Assembly: GCF_000024785.1 (NCBI RefSeq)
Contig: NC_013441.1
Location: 3,224,001-3,288,000 of the forward strand
Direction: 5' to 3'
DNA from: Gordonia bronchialis DSM 43247
Lineage (GTDB): Bacteria > Actinomycetota > Actinomycetes > Mycobacteriales > Mycobacteriaceae
Length of the DNA stretch: 64,000 nt
Positions 1 to 9,928 of the stretch are shown piece by piece; within the stretch, counting starts at the first letter, position 1, and each line of letters opens with the position of its first letter. Position numbers and translations under genes: made by a program. The notes below the pieces were generated by a model that did not search any database, had not been told where the DNA came from, and worked only from the letters and a program-made list of their open reading frames with translations.

Positions 1-808
1 ACAGGCCGAGGTCACTGCCGCCGGCGATCGAGATGAGCACGCCGCGCGCACCCTCCATCGACGCCTCGAGCAGCGGCGAGTTGATCGCCGACTCGGCCGC
101 CTTCTTCGCACGGTCCTCGCCGCGCGACGAACCGATCCCCATCAGCGCGCTGCCCGCGTCACTCATGACGCCCTTGACGTCGGCGAAGTCGACGTTGATC
201 AGGCCGGGCGTGGTGATCAGGTCGGTGATGCCCTGCACGCCGTTGAGCAGTACCTCGTCGGCGCTGCGGAACGCGTCCATCAAGCTCACCTGGGCGTCGC
301 CGAGCTGCAGCAGACGGTCGTTGGGGATCACGATCAGCGTGTCGCAGGACTCGCGCAGCGCGGTGATGCCCGCCTCGGCCTGGCCCCCGCGACGCTTGCC
401 CTCGAAGGAGAACGGCCGGGTCACCACACCGACGGTGAGGGCGCCGAGCTTGCGCGCGATCGACGCGACCACCGGCGCGCCACCGGTGCCGGTGCCACCA
501 CCCTCGCCCGCGGTGACGAAGACCATGTCGGCACCCTTGAGCAGTTCCTCGATCTCGTCGCGCGCGTCCTCGGCGGCTCGCCGTCCGACCTCCGGGTCGG
601 CACCGGCGCCGAGACCACGGGTCGAGTCGCGACCGACGTCGAGCTTGACGTCGGCATCGCTCATCAACAGCGCCTGCGCGTCGGTGTTGATGGCGATGAA
701 CTCGACCCCCTTGAGTCCTTGTTCGATCATCCGATTGACGGCGTTGACGCCGCCGCCGCCGATGCCGACGACCTTGATCACGGCCAGGTAGTTGTGCGGT
801 GGCGTCAT
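1..808 (-). CDS. ftsZ: Cell division GTPase FtsZ (partial, 3' end outside window)
   Basis: Tubulin-like GTPase that polymerises at mid-cell to form the Z ring. The visible 269 residues begin [20 protein letters not shown], the typical mycobacterial FtsZ start, and carry the GTP-binding signature GGGTGTGG at about residues 103-110. The C-terminal domain and FtsA/SepF-binding tail lie beyond the left edge. A strong ribosome site (AGGAAGG, about 816-822) sits 7 nt before the ATG, fixing the start. It is the last visible gene of the dcw cluster and follows ftsQ after a 224-bp gap with its own likely promoter. Nothing in the visible part departs from the family. Confidence 0.97.
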   Translation of the reverse strand, partial: MTPPHNYLAVIKVVGIGGGGVNAVNRMIEQGLKGVEFIAINTDAQALLMSDADVKLDVGRDSTRGLGAGADPEVGRRAAEDARDEIEELLKGADMVFVTAGEGGGTGTGGAPVVASIARKLGALTVGVVTRPFSFEGKRRGGQAEAGITALRESCDTLIVIPNDRLLQLGDAQVSLMDAFRSADEVLLNGVQGITDLITTPGLINVDFADVKGVMSDAGSALMGIGSSRGEDRAKKAAESAINSPLLEASMEGARGVLISIAGGSDLGL

Positions 809-865
809 GCGCTCGCCTTCCTCATTCGTCTCAAAACTGACTAACTCGGTCATCCGGTGACGAAA

Positions 866-901
866 CCCTAAACCTGAACCATAGATTTAGAGTTATGTCA
901 A
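866..901 (-). promoter_or_regulatory. Candidate ftsZ promoter with imperfect palindrome
   Basis: The coding strand has a perfect -35 hexamer TTGACA at 901-896. Immediately downstream, 892-866 form an imperfect 27-nt palindrome whose 10-nt arms (CTCTAAATCT and its partner) match at 8 of 10 positions. No consensus -10 lies at exactly 17 nt. TAGGGT at 870-865 is a possible weak -10 at long spacing. The AT-rich block stands out from the surrounding GC-rich DNA, which suggests a promoter or operator. The binding factor is unknown. Confidence 0.55.
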
Positions 902-1032
902 GTAGTTCCGTGTTGGACTGAACGCTAGGCATCCGACGGCCCGCGAGCCAGGTTCGGCGTCGGCGTGTCGTGAAGTTGATGCGAGAAATCGTGCCGGAGA
1001 ACGCGAAAGCGGACTCTTCGGCCCGCGTCGGA

Positions 1033-1731
1033 TCACTTCAGTGCCGGAAAGTCCGGACTCGAGACGTTGTAGGTCGACGCCTTCCGGGTCAGGATGTCCC
1101 CCAGCGTGCGTGCCTTGTCGGCACCGCGTTCGCTGTCCCCCCACACCACGGTGCGCTTGCCGGTGAGGGTGAGTTCGATGGCCACCGGGGAGGTCGCCGA
1201 GACCCGGATCACCTGTCGCAGCAACGACTCGGGTAGCCCGGAGACCACTTCGAGGGTCGCCTTGGTGGTGGGATCGGTCGGCCCGGGCGTCGGCGTGACG
1301 AGTTCGGGCAGCTTGAGCATCTCCGGCGGGACACCTTGGCGCCGATCGTAATTCAGGTACGCCACCCCGGTGCGATCGAGCACGTGCACCTTGGTGTCCT
1401 CGTTGATGATCACCACCGGCGTGCGCTCGGTGACCGTGATCAGCAACGAGGACGGATACGACCGTTGCACCCGAACCGATTCCACCGACGGGATGGCCGC
1501 CACCCGCTGCGCCACGGCACGGGTGTCGACCTGCAGGAGCGGTGTGCCCTCGGGCACCTCGGCGACCCACAGGATCTCGTCGGTCGGGACCGCCTTGTTG
1601 TCGCGGACCTCGGTGCTGCGCACCGACATCAACGGAGTGAGATAGGCGATCAGCACCAGACCGACGCCGATCAGGATCACCATCAGCGTGCCGAACAGCA
1701 GCCGCGACCGACGAGATCGCGCGCCGGTCAT
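1033..1731 (-). CDS. ftsQ: Cell division protein FtsQ
   Basis: Bitopic divisome protein linking FtsB/FtsL with the septal synthases. The 232 aa contain a short basic cytosolic N-terminus, one membrane helix (about residues 10-32, [20 protein letters not shown]) and an extracytoplasmic part. That part has a POTRA domain ([18 protein letters not shown] onward) and the FtsQ/DivIB fold ([19 protein letters not shown]). The start ATG overlaps the murC stop as ATGA. The cytosolic N-terminus is much shorter than the mycobacterial one (about 314 aa total), but that segment is poorly conserved. Confidence 0.93.
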   Translation of the reverse strand: MTGARSRRSRLLFGTLMVILIGVGLVLIAYLTPLMSVRSTEVRDNKAVPTDEILWVAEVPEGTPLLQVDTRAVAQRVAAIPSVESVRVQRSYPSSLLITVTERTPVVIINEDTKVHVLDRTGVAYLNYDRRQGVPPEMLKLPELVTPTPGPTDPTTKATLEVVSGLPESLLRQVIRVSATSPVAIELTLTGKRTVVWGDSERGADKARTLGDILTRKASTYNVSSPDFPALK

Positions 1732-3317
1732 GACACGCGTCCCGGACGGTCGGACTCGTCGGCTCCCTCCGTGGCCCCGGCGTCGTCACGCGCCGCATTC
1801 CCGGGCAGGATGTCCTCGGGCATGACATTTTCGAGCGCGGCCAGGATCTCCGGGCCCTGCATGGTGATGTCACCGGCCCCCAGCGTCAGGACGATGTCCC
1901 CGGGCCGGGTGATCTGCGCCACCTGTGCGGCCAGCCGCGACAGGTCGGGGGCGAACTGCGCCGGAATGTGCATGCGGTCGGCGATGATCCGGCCACTCAC
2001 CCCGGGGATCGGCTGCTCACGCGCACCGTAGACGTCGGCGATCACCGCGGCATCCGCGTGATCGAGTGCGGTGGCGAATTCTCCGGCGAACTCCATCGTC
2101 CGTGAGTACAGGTGCGGCTGAAAGACCGCGATGACACGTCCCGCCCGGCCGGTGGCCGGACCGTCCGTGCGTGCGGTCACCATGTCCCGGGCCGCGGTCA
2201 GCACGGCCGCCACCTCGGTCGGATGATGTGCGTAGTCGTCGATCACGTCCACCCCGCCACACCGGCCCCGGAACTCGAACCGGCGGTGCACCCCCCCGAA
2301 CGCCCCGATGCCGGAGATGACGCCGGCGAGGTCGGCACCGAGCCGGGCGCACCCGATGATCGCGCCGATTCCGTTGAGCGACATGTGTTTTCCAGGCAAA
2401 GTCAGTCCGACGGTGAACTCCGACGGCTCGTCGACGAGAGGTGCGGTGAACCGGACCCGGGCCTGGCCGCCGGTGGCCGAAGCCGACCACGACAGCAGGT
2501 GCGCCACGTGGTGGACACCGGGCGCGAGGCCGGCGTGCACGCCTTCGCCGTATCCGAGTACCGCGACGCCGCGGTCACCGAGTCGCGCCGCGACCCGGCC
2601 GCCGAGTGCTGCGGCACCGGGATCGTCGAGGCACACCACCAGCGTCCCGCCGTCGACGATCCGGTCGGCGAAGTCGTCGAAGACGGCGACGTATCGCTCG
2701 ATGGTGCCGAAGAAATCGAGATGATCGACGTCGATGTTGGTCACGACCACCACATCCGGCGTGTACTCCAGCAGCGAACCGTCGCTCTCGTCGGCCTCCG
2801 CGACGAACACTCCGTCGTGGCCGTGATGCGCGTTGGTGCCCGACTCGTTGAGCTCTCCCCCGATCGCGAAGGACGGATCCTGGCCGCAATGCTGCAGCGC
2901 GACGACGGCCATCGACGTCGTCGACGTCTTGCCGTGGGTGCCCGCGATCAGCAGCGTGCGATGACCGGCCATCAGCTCGGCGAGAACCCGCGGCCGCAAC
3001 AGGATCGGGATGCCCCGCGAGCGCGCCGCCACGAGTTCGGGATTGGTCTTGGGGATGGCCGCGTGGGTCGTCACGATCACCGACGGGCCGCCCGGGATCT
3101 GGTCGAGCGCCGACGGATCGTGCCCCACCTGGATTCGGGCTCCGCGTGTGCGCAGTTCGAGGATGCCGCGGCTGTTCTTGGCGTCCGACCCGGACACCTG
3201 CCCGCCCCGGGCGAGCAGAATGCGGGCCAGACCCGACATGCCGGCCCCGCCGATCCCCACCATGTGCACGCGCCGGAGCTGTTCGGGCAGGGAGTCGACC
3301 TCTCCGGGATCGGTCAT
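1728..3317 (-). CDS. murC: UDP-N-acetylmuramate--L-alanine ligase MurC
   Basis: Cytosolic ATP-dependent ligase that adds L-Ala to UDP-MurNAc, the first step of stem peptide assembly. The 529 aa show the UDP-binding N-domain ([19 protein letters not shown], near residue 18), the ATP loop GTHGKTSTT and the conserved EADESDGS motif, followed by the C-terminal Mur ligase domain ([10 protein letters not shown]). The open frame extends 76 codons upstream, but the ATG at 3317 follows a consensus ribosome site (AGGAGGTGA, 3321-3330), so this start is preferred. It lies between murG and ftsQ, overlapping ftsQ by 4 nt. Full family length. Confidence 0.96.
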   Translation of the reverse strand: MTDPGEVDSLPEQLRRVHMVGIGGAGMSGLARILLARGGQVSGSDAKNSRGILELRTRGARIQVGHDPSALDQIPGGPSVIVTTHAAIPKTNPELVAARSRGIPILLRPRVLAELMAGHRTLLIAGTHGKTSTTSMAVVALQHCGQDPSFAIGGELNESGTNAHHGHDGVFVAEADESDGSLLEYTPDVVVVTNIDVDHLDFFGTIERYVAVFDDFADRIVDGGTLVVCLDDPGAAALGGRVAARLGDRGVAVLGYGEGVHAGLAPGVHHVAHLLSWSASATGGQARVRFTAPLVDEPSEFTVGLTLPGKHMSLNGIGAIIGCARLGADLAGVISGIGAFGGVHRRFEFRGRCGGVDVIDDYAHHPTEVAAVLTAARDMVTARTDGPATGRAGRVIAVFQPHLYSRTMEFAGEFATALDHADAAVIADVYGAREQPIPGVSGRIIADRMHIPAQFAPDLSRLAAQVAQITRPGDIVLTLGAGDITMQGPEILAALENVMPEDILPGNAARDDAGATEGADESDRPGRVS

Positions 3318-3393
3318 CTCGTCACCTCCTGCAGCGCGCCTCGGGCGGCGGTCGCCGCGATCGGATCGTCGCGGTCGCGCCACTGTCCCATTG

Positions 3394-4662
3394 TCACCGC
3401 GGATCGCTCGAACCCGGTGAACGAAACGCCCCCGACCGACGTCCGCGACGAGAGCCGGCGGCCGCCCGGTGACGCGCGGCGAGCTCGAGGGCCGCCGAGG
3501 CGACCGCACTCGCCGCGTCGCGGTGTCCGGTCCCGGCCGCGGCATGCGACATCGCGGTCAGCCGGTCGGCATCGGACAACAGGGCGGGCACCTCGCGGGC
3601 CACCCAGTCGGCGGTGATCTCGTCGTTGTCCACCAGCACCCCACCGCCGGCCTCGACGACGGGCAGCGCGTTGAGTCGTTGCTCACCATTGCCGTGCGGG
3701 AGCGGGACGTAGATGGCGGGCAGCCCGGTCGCCGACACCTCGGCGACCGTCATCGCCCCCGATCGGCACATGACGAGGTCGGCTGCGGCATAGGCCAGGT
3801 CCATCCGCTTGAGGTAGCCGACGGCCCGGTAGGGCGGAGCGCCGTCGGGGACCTCGGGGTCGATCGAGTTCTTGGGTCCGTAGGCGTGCAGGACACCGAT
3901 CCCGGCCGCACCGAGCGTGGGCGCCGCTCCGGCGACCGCCTCGTTGAGACGCTGCGCCCCCTGGGAACCACCGAACACCAGCAGCGTCGGCGCATCGTCG
4001 GCGAGACCGAAGTAGTGCCGGGCCTTGGCACGTAGTTCGGATCGGTCGAGTTCGGCGAGGACCCCGCGCACCGGGATGCCCACCACACTGGCGTCGTCGA
4101 GGCCGGATCCGGCGACGGCCGCCATCACCCGATCAGCGAAGCGGGCACCGACCTTGTTCGCGATCCCGGCACTCGCATTTGCCTCATGGATGACGATCGG
4201 GATTCGGCCGGCTCCCCGGACGTGGGCCCGGGCCGCCAGATACGCGGGCAGCGCGACGTAGCCGCCGAAGCCGATCACGACGTCGGCGCCGACCGCGGCG
4301 AGCACCCGACGGGTCGCGGCGACCGACCGGATCAACCGCGCGGGTGTGCGGGCCAACTCGAGTCCGGGTTTGCGTGGCAACGGCACCGGCGGGATGAGTT
4401 CGAGGTCGTATCCGCGCTCGGGCACCAGAGTGACCTCGAGACCGCGATGGGTGCCCAGCGCGGTGATCCGGGCGGTGGGGTCGAGCAGGGCGACGGCGTC
4501 GGCGACGGCGAGCGCCGGCTCGATGTGACCCGCGGTACCACCGCCGGCAACCACCACCGACAGTGGCCTCGAGGCGCTCGTATCCTTTTGTCCTGCAGCC
4601 GAACTCACGCGTACATCCACCTGATCGTAGGCTCTGGCGCGCTCCGCACGCCCTGTCGTCAC
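3394..4662 (-). CDS. murG: UDP-GlcNAc:lipid I N-acetylglucosaminyltransferase MurG
   Basis: Peripheral membrane GT-B enzyme that converts lipid I to lipid II by adding GlcNAc from UDP-GlcNAc. The N-terminal motif [18 protein letters not shown] (about residues 40-57), the [12 protein letters not shown] motif and the C-terminal donor-site motif [22 protein letters not shown] are intact. The GTG start overlaps the ftsW stop as GTGA. An internal GTG (residue 19, VSSAAGQK) could also serve and would give a size nearer the family norm; the first 35 residues are not conserved. The C-terminal 30 residues are Arg/Ser-rich, as in relatives. Confidence 0.94.
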   Translation of the reverse strand: MTTGRAERARAYDQVDVRVSSAAGQKDTSASRPLSVVVAGGGTAGHIEPALAVADAVALLDPTARITALGTHRGLEVTLVPERGYDLELIPPVPLPRKPGLELARTPARLIRSVAATRRVLAAVGADVVIGFGGYVALPAYLAARAHVRGAGRIPIVIHEANASAGIANKVGARFADRVMAAVAGSGLDDASVVGIPVRGVLAELDRSELRAKARHYFGLADDAPTLLVFGGSQGAQRLNEAVAGAAPTLGAAGIGVLHAYGPKNSIDPEVPDGAPPYRAVGYLKRMDLAYAAADLVMCRSGAMTVAEVSATGLPAIYVPLPHGNGEQRLNALPVVEAGGGVLVDNDEITADWVAREVPALLSDADRLTAMSHAAAGTGHRDAASAVASAALELAARHRAAAGSRRGRRSGAFRSPGSSDPR

Positions 4663-6734
4663 CGGGACCCTGCGGGCCGACGGGGCACAGCTCCCCGATG
4701 GCTCGTGCCCCGGTAGCTCGTATCCCGGTGGCTCGCATCACGGTGGCTCGTACCCCACGAACCGGCGGTGGTCCGTGGTCGCTCGGGTTGCCCGTGCGCG
4801 CGGCGAGCACGCGGGGAGGCCGATCCGATGTCCCGGTACCCGCCACGGTAGTCGACCCGCGACCACGACCCGGCGCCCGACCCGGCGGCCGTCTGCCGCG
4901 TCCGCGGCGGCGGGCTCGGCGGTGTCTGCGACCGGCGCCACGGCGGAGTGAAGCCGCGCTTGGGCGACTCCTGCCGAACCTGGTCGCGAGCACCCCGGCC
5001 GCGGGCGGATGGCTGCGCCGACCGGCCACGGACACCGCGCGGGGGCCGATGCGGTGTGCCGGTGCGCTTGCGGTCCATCCGGTCGCGCAGGTTCTCCGCA
5101 CGCGTCTTGCGGTAGGCCACCGGAGTGGGCAGCCGGAGCAGGCGCGACATCCGCGACGGACGCCCGGTGGTGAGCGCGGCGACCGCCTCCGGTTCGTGCC
5201 GGGCCGCGTTGGCCAGCAGGCCCAGCATCGCGAGGATGGTGAGGGTGGAGGTACCGCCGGCCGACAACAGCGGCAACTGGATTCCGGTGACGGGCAGCAG
5301 CCCGATCACGTAGCCGATGTTGATCAGTGCCTGCGCGGTGATGAGCACCGTGATGGTGGCCGACATCAATCGGAGGAACGGATCGGTCGAACGGTGCGCG
5401 ATGCGGAACCCGACGTAGGCGAGCACCACGAACAGGAAGACGACGAGCAGACCGCCGAGCAGACCGAGTTCTTCACCGATGATCGCGAAGATGAAGTCGT
5501 TGTGGGCGTTGGGCAGATAGTTCCACTTGGCCCGGCTCTGCCCGAGCCCGACGCCGAAGACTCCCCCGTTGGCCAGCGCATAGGTGGCCTGCCGTTCCTG
5601 GTATCCGGCGCCCTGCGGATCGTCGATGTTGTTGAGGAAGCTCATCACGCGCTGGGACCGATAGCCCTCGACGAGAGCCAACATCACCGCGATGCCGATC
5701 GCGCTGATCGCGAAGGTGAGGAAGACCTTGATCGGCAGTCCCGCGAACCACAGCAACGCACCGATGATGATCGCGATGGTGATGGTGGTACTCAGGTTGG
5801 GTTCCAGGATGATCAGCAGACAGATCAGCAGGCCCACCGGCACCAGCGGAACCAGCAGTTCGCGCAATGACGCGTTGTCCTGACGACGTGATGCGAGCAG
5901 GTGGGCACCCCAGACACACAGGGCCACCTTGACCAGCTCCGAGGGCTGCACCGAGAGCCCGTAGATGACGAACCAGCGCCGCGCACCCTGACTCAGGGTG
6001 CCGATACCGGGGATGAGCACCAGCGCGAGGAGCACGGTGGTGACGATCATCAGCGGGGCCGCGGCACGTCGCAGGAAGCGAACCGGCACCCGCAGCGTGA
6101 GGTAGAAGACGAAGAACCCGAGGAACGCGAAGATCACCTGGGTGGAGAACAGCCCGTAGGCCGATCCCTCCTTGGAATAGCCCTCCACCGACGACGCCGA
6201 GAGCACCATGACCAGACCGAAGCTGGTGAGCAGGAAGGCCATCGTCACAATCAGGTGATAGGACGCGAGCGGGCGCGCCAGCAGGTTGCGGATGGCCTCG
6301 GCGATCGCGGCCGGCGCGGAGGCACCCACCGCCGCCGCGGACCGGGCGGCCTCGACGGTGGTGGTCGCCATGGCGCGGGCACCGGTCAGCGTGGACGTGC
6401 GAGTGGCGGAAGTGCGAGTCGACGGCGTACCCGTGGCCGACGTGCGGTCGGTGGCTTCTCGGGCGGACCCTTCCCGCGTGGTCGAGTCACGGGTTTTCCG
6501 GTCTCCCCGTGCGGTGCCCGCCTTCGGGGTACGGGAACCGCGGGAGCTGCCGTCGGACTTCGAAGCGGATTCGTCGCCGGGTGCGCCGGGATCGCCGTCC
6601 GCGTCCGGATCGCCGACGGCCCGGCCGGCGGTCCCCGTCGCCGCGCCGTCGGCACTGATGGCGTCTGGTTCCGGCTGGTCGCCGGACGATTTCGGGTCGG
6701 GTGTGTCGGTGTCGGTGTCGGTGCGGGGGCTCAT
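4659..6734 (-). CDS. ftsW: Septal peptidoglycan glycosyltransferase FtsW (SEDS), with long tails
   Basis: SEDS-family polytopic protein that polymerises lipid II at the septum with PbpB (FtsI). The membrane core runs from about residue 159 ([20 protein letters not shown]) to about 540 and has SEDS hallmarks, including the [20 protein letters not shown] loop. The chosen ATG overlaps the murD stop (ATGA). At 691 aa it is far longer than the roughly 524 aa of M. tuberculosis FtsW. The N-terminus (about 155 aa) is low-complexity Thr/Ser/Asp/Arg sequence, and the C-terminal tail (about 150 aa) is Arg/Pro-rich, ending in degenerate SHRD/SYRG repeats. Both tails should be cytosolic. Confidence 0.94.
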   Translation of the reverse strand: MSPRTDTDTDTPDPKSSGDQPEPDAISADGAATGTAGRAVGDPDADGDPGAPGDESASKSDGSSRGSRTPKAGTARGDRKTRDSTTREGSAREATDRTSATGTPSTRTSATRTSTLTGARAMATTTVEAARSAAAVGASAPAAIAEAIRNLLARPLASYHLIVTMAFLLTSFGLVMVLSASSVEGYSKEGSAYGLFSTQVIFAFLGFFVFYLTLRVPVRFLRRAAAPLMIVTTVLLALVLIPGIGTLSQGARRWFVIYGLSVQPSELVKVALCVWGAHLLASRRQDNASLRELLVPLVPVGLLICLLIILEPNLSTTITIAIIIGALLWFAGLPIKVFLTFAISAIGIAVMLALVEGYRSQRVMSFLNNIDDPQGAGYQERQATYALANGGVFGVGLGQSRAKWNYLPNAHNDFIFAIIGEELGLLGGLLVVFLFVVLAYVGFRIAHRSTDPFLRLMSATITVLITAQALINIGYVIGLLPVTGIQLPLLSAGGTSTLTILAMLGLLANAARHEPEAVAALTTGRPSRMSRLLRLPTPVAYRKTRAENLRDRMDRKRTGTPHRPPRGVRGRSAQPSARGRGARDQVRQESPKRGFTPPWRRSQTPPSPPPRTRQTAAGSGAGSWSRVDYRGGYRDIGSASPRARRAHGQPERPRTTAGSWGTSHRDASHRDTSYRGTSHRGAVPRRPAGSR

Positions 6735-8269
6735 CGTCGGGACGCCTCGTCGTCGGCCAGACGCCGGGCAGCGGCCGCGAACGCGTCGCCGCGTCGGCCG
6801 TATCCGGCGAACATGTCCAACGACGCGGCGGCCGGCGCCAGCAGCACTGCCTGTGGTGTCGGGTCCGCGGCACCGGCGAGATGCCAGGCCTCGACGACGG
6901 CGCGATCCATGACCGCGACGGCCGGATCGGTGGGCGATCCGGGCGAGACGGGGTCCGCGTGATTCCGGGCTGAAGCCAGATTCCGGGCGCAAGCCATGCG
7001 ATGGACGTTCACCCCGCCATCGTCCCCTGTGAATACTGTGACTGTTGGGACTTCTGGGGCGTGTCGCGCGATCGCGTCGACGATGATGTCCCGATCCTGG
7101 CCGATGGCGACGACGCCGGCGAGACGATGGCGGACGGCATCGATCATCCGGTCGACCGACGCACCCTTGAGCAGTCCGCCGGCGATCAGGACGACCCGGT
7201 CGAATCCGGCGATCGCCGCCTGTGCGGCATGCGGGTTGGTGGCCTTGGAGTCGTCGACGAAGCGAATCCCCGCGCTCTCGGCGACGACCTCTCCGCGGTG
7301 GCCTGCCGGGCGGAACGCGGTGAGCGCGTCGGCGACGGCCGCGCGGTCGACGCCGGCGGCCAGCGCCAGCGCCGAGGCGGCCAGCGCGTCGGACAGACCG
7401 GACGGACCGGGCGGGTGGATGGCCTCGGCGGCGAGCAGGACACCGGAACCGAAGGCCCGGTCCACCAGCTCGGCCCCGACGACGCCGAGGTCGTCGGGCC
7501 CCGGCTCACCGAGGGTGAATCCCACGCGCCGGCCCTGCGTCGGGAGCCCTCCGGCCACCTCGTCGTCGAGCCCGACGACCGACACGGCGCCGGTCAGCGC
7601 ACGCGTCTTGGCGCCGGCGTACCCGTCGAAACCGCCATGCCAGTCCAGGTGATCCTCGGCGACGTTGAGGACCACCCCGGCGTCGGGACGCACCGACGGT
7701 GCCCAGTGCAATTGGAAGGACGAGAGCTCGGCGCACAGGACATCCACGCGCGGCGCCATCAGCATCGCGTCGAGGACCGGCAACCCGATGTTGCCGCAAG
7801 CGATACCCGAACGTCCTCCCGCGACGACGATGTCGGCGAGCATCGAGGTGGTGGTCGTCTTGCCGTTGGTCCCGGTGACGACCAGCCACGTGCGCGGCGG
7901 GCCGAGGATGCCGGCGCGGTCCACCCGCCAGGCGAGCTCCACCTCGCCCCACACCGGAACGGATCCGTCCGCCGCGGCGACGGCCACGGGGTGAGTCGGC
8001 GCGAAACCCGGCGACACCACCACCAGATCGGTGCGCGCGGTCCAGTCGTCGTCGGCGAGCAGATCATCGACGGTGACGAGTCCGGCACCGCGATCACGGA
8101 GTTCGGCAGCACCCGGTATCTGCGACCCGGCCACCTCGCCGGCGAACCGCGCGTCGGCCAGCGTCACGAACGCCCCCGCGTCGAGGAGAAACCGCGCGGC
8201 CGACATGCCTGCGGTGCCGGCGCCGGCGACCACCACGGCCCGGCCGTCGAGGATCAACGGCTCAGCCAT
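6731..8269 (-). CDS. murD: UDP-N-acetylmuramoyl-L-alanine--D-glutamate ligase MurD
   Basis: Adds D-Glu to UDP-MurNAc-L-Ala in the cytosol. The 512 aa contain the N-terminal nucleotide-type fold ([18 protein letters not shown]), the ATP loop [14 protein letters not shown], the ELSSFQL and [11 protein letters not shown] motifs and the C-terminal [11 protein letters not shown] signature of MurD. The ATG at 8269 overlaps the end of mraY by 8 nt; the longer open frame upstream reads through mraY and lacks support. The enzyme is about 60 aa longer than E. coli MurD, mostly in surface segments near residue 430, as in other actinobacteria. Confidence 0.95.
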   Translation of the reverse strand: MAEPLILDGRAVVVAGAGTAGMSAARFLLDAGAFVTLADARFAGEVAGSQIPGAAELRDRGAGLVTVDDLLADDDWTARTDLVVVSPGFAPTHPVAVAAADGSVPVWGEVELAWRVDRAGILGPPRTWLVVTGTNGKTTTTSMLADIVVAGGRSGIACGNIGLPVLDAMLMAPRVDVLCAELSSFQLHWAPSVRPDAGVVLNVAEDHLDWHGGFDGYAGAKTRALTGAVSVVGLDDEVAGGLPTQGRRVGFTLGEPGPDDLGVVGAELVDRAFGSGVLLAAEAIHPPGPSGLSDALAASALALAAGVDRAAVADALTAFRPAGHRGEVVAESAGIRFVDDSKATNPHAAQAAIAGFDRVVLIAGGLLKGASVDRMIDAVRHRLAGVVAIGQDRDIIVDAIARHAPEVPTVTVFTGDDGGVNVHRMACARNLASARNHADPVSPGSPTDPAVAVMDRAVVEAWHLAGAADPTPQAVLLAPAAASLDMFAGYGRRGDAFAAAARRLADDEASRR

Positions 8270-9359
8270 TGGTGGTGAGGAACTCGCCGTAGAACAGCGA
8301 CAGACCCAGCGCACACGCGATGGCGGTGAGCAGCCAGAACCTGATGATCACCGTGGTCTCCGCCCAACCGCCGAGTTCGAAGTGGTGGTGGAAGGGCGCC
8401 ATCCGGAACACCCGTCTGCCCGTCGTGCGGAAGAACGCGATCTGGATGACCACCGACATGATCTCGGCGACGAAGAGCGCCCCGATCACGACGGCAAGCA
8501 GTTCGGTGCGCGAACAGATCGAGATGCCGGCGAGCATGCCGCCGAGTGCCAGCGAGCCGGTGTCGCCCATGAAGATCTTGGCCGGGGCCGCGTTCCACCA
8601 CAGGAACCCCAGGCAGGCACCTCCACCGGCGACGGCGATCAGGGCCAGATCGAGCGGGTCGCGCACGGGATAACAGGCGCGCGAGATCTCCGTGGTCGAC
8701 TTCACGCCGCCGCGGCAGGCGTTGACGAACTGGAAGAACGTGACCAACACGTAGGACCCGAGCACCATCGCCATCGAACCGGCGGCGAGACCGTCGAGGC
8801 CATCGGTGAAGTTCACCGCGTTCGACCAGGCCGCGACCACCAGCCAACAGAACACCACGAAGGCGACCGAGCCCATCGAGATCGCGTTGATGTCACGCAC
8901 ATACGACAGGTTGGTGCTGGCCGGCGTGTAGTCGTACTCGTTGTGGAACTGCAGGACGAGCACACCGAACAGGATCGCCGCGGCGAACTGTCCGATGGAT
9001 TTGGCGGTCTTGTTCAACCCGAGGTTGCGGTGTTTGCGGATCTTGATGATGTCGTCGAGGAATCCGACGCCGCCGAGGACGGTGGCCAGTCCCAGGACCA
9101 ACAGGCCCGACGCCGTGGGGCCGTTGCCGCCGTCGAGGAACAGACCCGCCAGGTGGGCGCCGAAGTAGCCCACCCAGAGGGCCGCGATGATGGCCACCCC
9201 ACCCATCGACGGGGTGCCCCGCTTGGTCTGGTGACTCTTGGGACCCTCGACGCGGATCTCCTGGCCGAAGCCCTGACGCGAGAAGACCTTGATGAGCACG
9301 GGTGTCAGCAGGATGGAGACGGCCACCGCGATCGCACCCGCGATGAGAATCTGTATCAC
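8262..9359 (-). CDS. mraY: Phospho-MurNAc-pentapeptide transferase MraY
   Basis: Integral membrane enzyme that transfers phospho-MurNAc-pentapeptide to the polyprenyl phosphate carrier, forming lipid I. The 365 aa span about ten hydrophobic helices and retain the substrate-site motifs [55 protein letters not shown] and the HHHFE signature ([11 protein letters not shown]). The GTG start overlaps the stop of the murF-like gene (GTGA) and follows a strong purine-rich ribosome site. Nothing is degenerate here, so the lipid I step looks functional even though the neighbouring murF is not complete. Confidence 0.97.
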   Translation of the reverse strand: MIQILIAGAIAVAVSILLTPVLIKVFSRQGFGQEIRVEGPKSHQTKRGTPSMGGVAIIAALWVGYFGAHLAGLFLDGGNGPTASGLLVLGLATVLGGVGFLDDIIKIRKHRNLGLNKTAKSIGQFAAAILFGVLVLQFHNEYDYTPASTNLSYVRDINAISMGSVAFVVFCWLVVAAWSNAVNFTDGLDGLAAGSMAMVLGSYVLVTFFQFVNACRGGVKSTTEISRACYPVRDPLDLALIAVAGGGACLGFLWWNAAPAKIFMGDTGSLALGGMLAGISICSRTELLAVVIGALFVAEIMSVVIQIAFFRTTGRRVFRMAPFHHHFELGGWAETTVIIRFWLLTAIACALGLSLFYGEFLTTNG

Positions 9360-9928
9360 TGCTCATCCCCCTTGGTCGGTGTTGGTCCGGCGTGCTCGTC
9401 GGTGCTGTCGTAAGACCGGACGGCCAGTCCCAGTTCGGCGGCCACCCCGCCGAGCAGACCGGCCAGATCGGTTCGGTCGGCGGCCACGAGTATCACGTCT
9501 GCGGCCCCCGGCCGCCAATCCGGGTCGTCGCGCACAAGCTCACGTGCCTCCTCGGTGGACTCCACCAGACGCACCTCGTCGCCCCATGAGCCTTCCATGA
9601 CCGCCCCCTGGGTCAGCGCGCGGACCGACCGGGAGTCACCGACGCACAGGGTCTTGTCGACGGCCAGACGCACGGCGAGTCGCCCCACGTGATCGTGTTC
9701 GACGACGGCCTCGTTCTCGGTGAGTCCCGCATCGACGGCGAGTTCGCCCAGCCACGCCCACGTCCGCGGGGTGCGGCCGCTCTCGGCGGAGGCGCGCAGC
9801 GCATCGCGCACCTCGGCGAGGGTGCGCAGCAGCACCCGCACCTGCGCGGCGGTGACCCCGGTGGGAGCGGTGATCACGGTCAGCGGCGGCGCAACCTCGT
9901 GGCCGGTGGCCGGCGTCGGATCGGTCAT
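9356..9928 (-). CDS. MurF-like C-terminal Mur-ligase domain protein (lacks N-terminal and ATPase domains)
   Basis: A 190-aa protein in the usual murF position that matches only the C-terminal domain of MurF. Recognisable segments are [28 protein letters not shown] and [11 protein letters not shown], which line up with MurF as I remember it. The UDP-binding domain and the central ATP domain with its GTNGKT loop (about 300 residues) are absent: murE ends inside its start codon, leaving no room. The DAYNANP-type motif that opens this domain in MurF is replaced by ITAPTGVT, and the usual VLVK lysine appears as VILVAAD. The frame is open, and both ends keep 4-nt overlaps (ATGA with murE, GTGA with mraY). 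It cannot be a MurF ligase alone; role unknown. Confidence 0.8.
   Translation of the reverse strand: MTDPTPATGHEVAPPLTVITAPTGVTAAQVRVLLRTLAEVRDALRASAESGRTPRTWAWLGELAVDAGLTENEAVVEHDHVGRLAVRLAVDKTLCVGDSRSVRALTQGAVMEGSWGDEVRLVESTEEARELVRDDPDWRPGAADVILVAADRTDLAGLLGGVAAELGLAVRSYDSTDEHAGPTPTKGDEQ

Noticed and set aside
2112..3617. 501-aa plus-strand open frame opposite murC and murG
   Set aside because: Antisense shadow of real genes with high GC; composition is His/Arg/Asp-rich with no domain, and murC and murG are certain.
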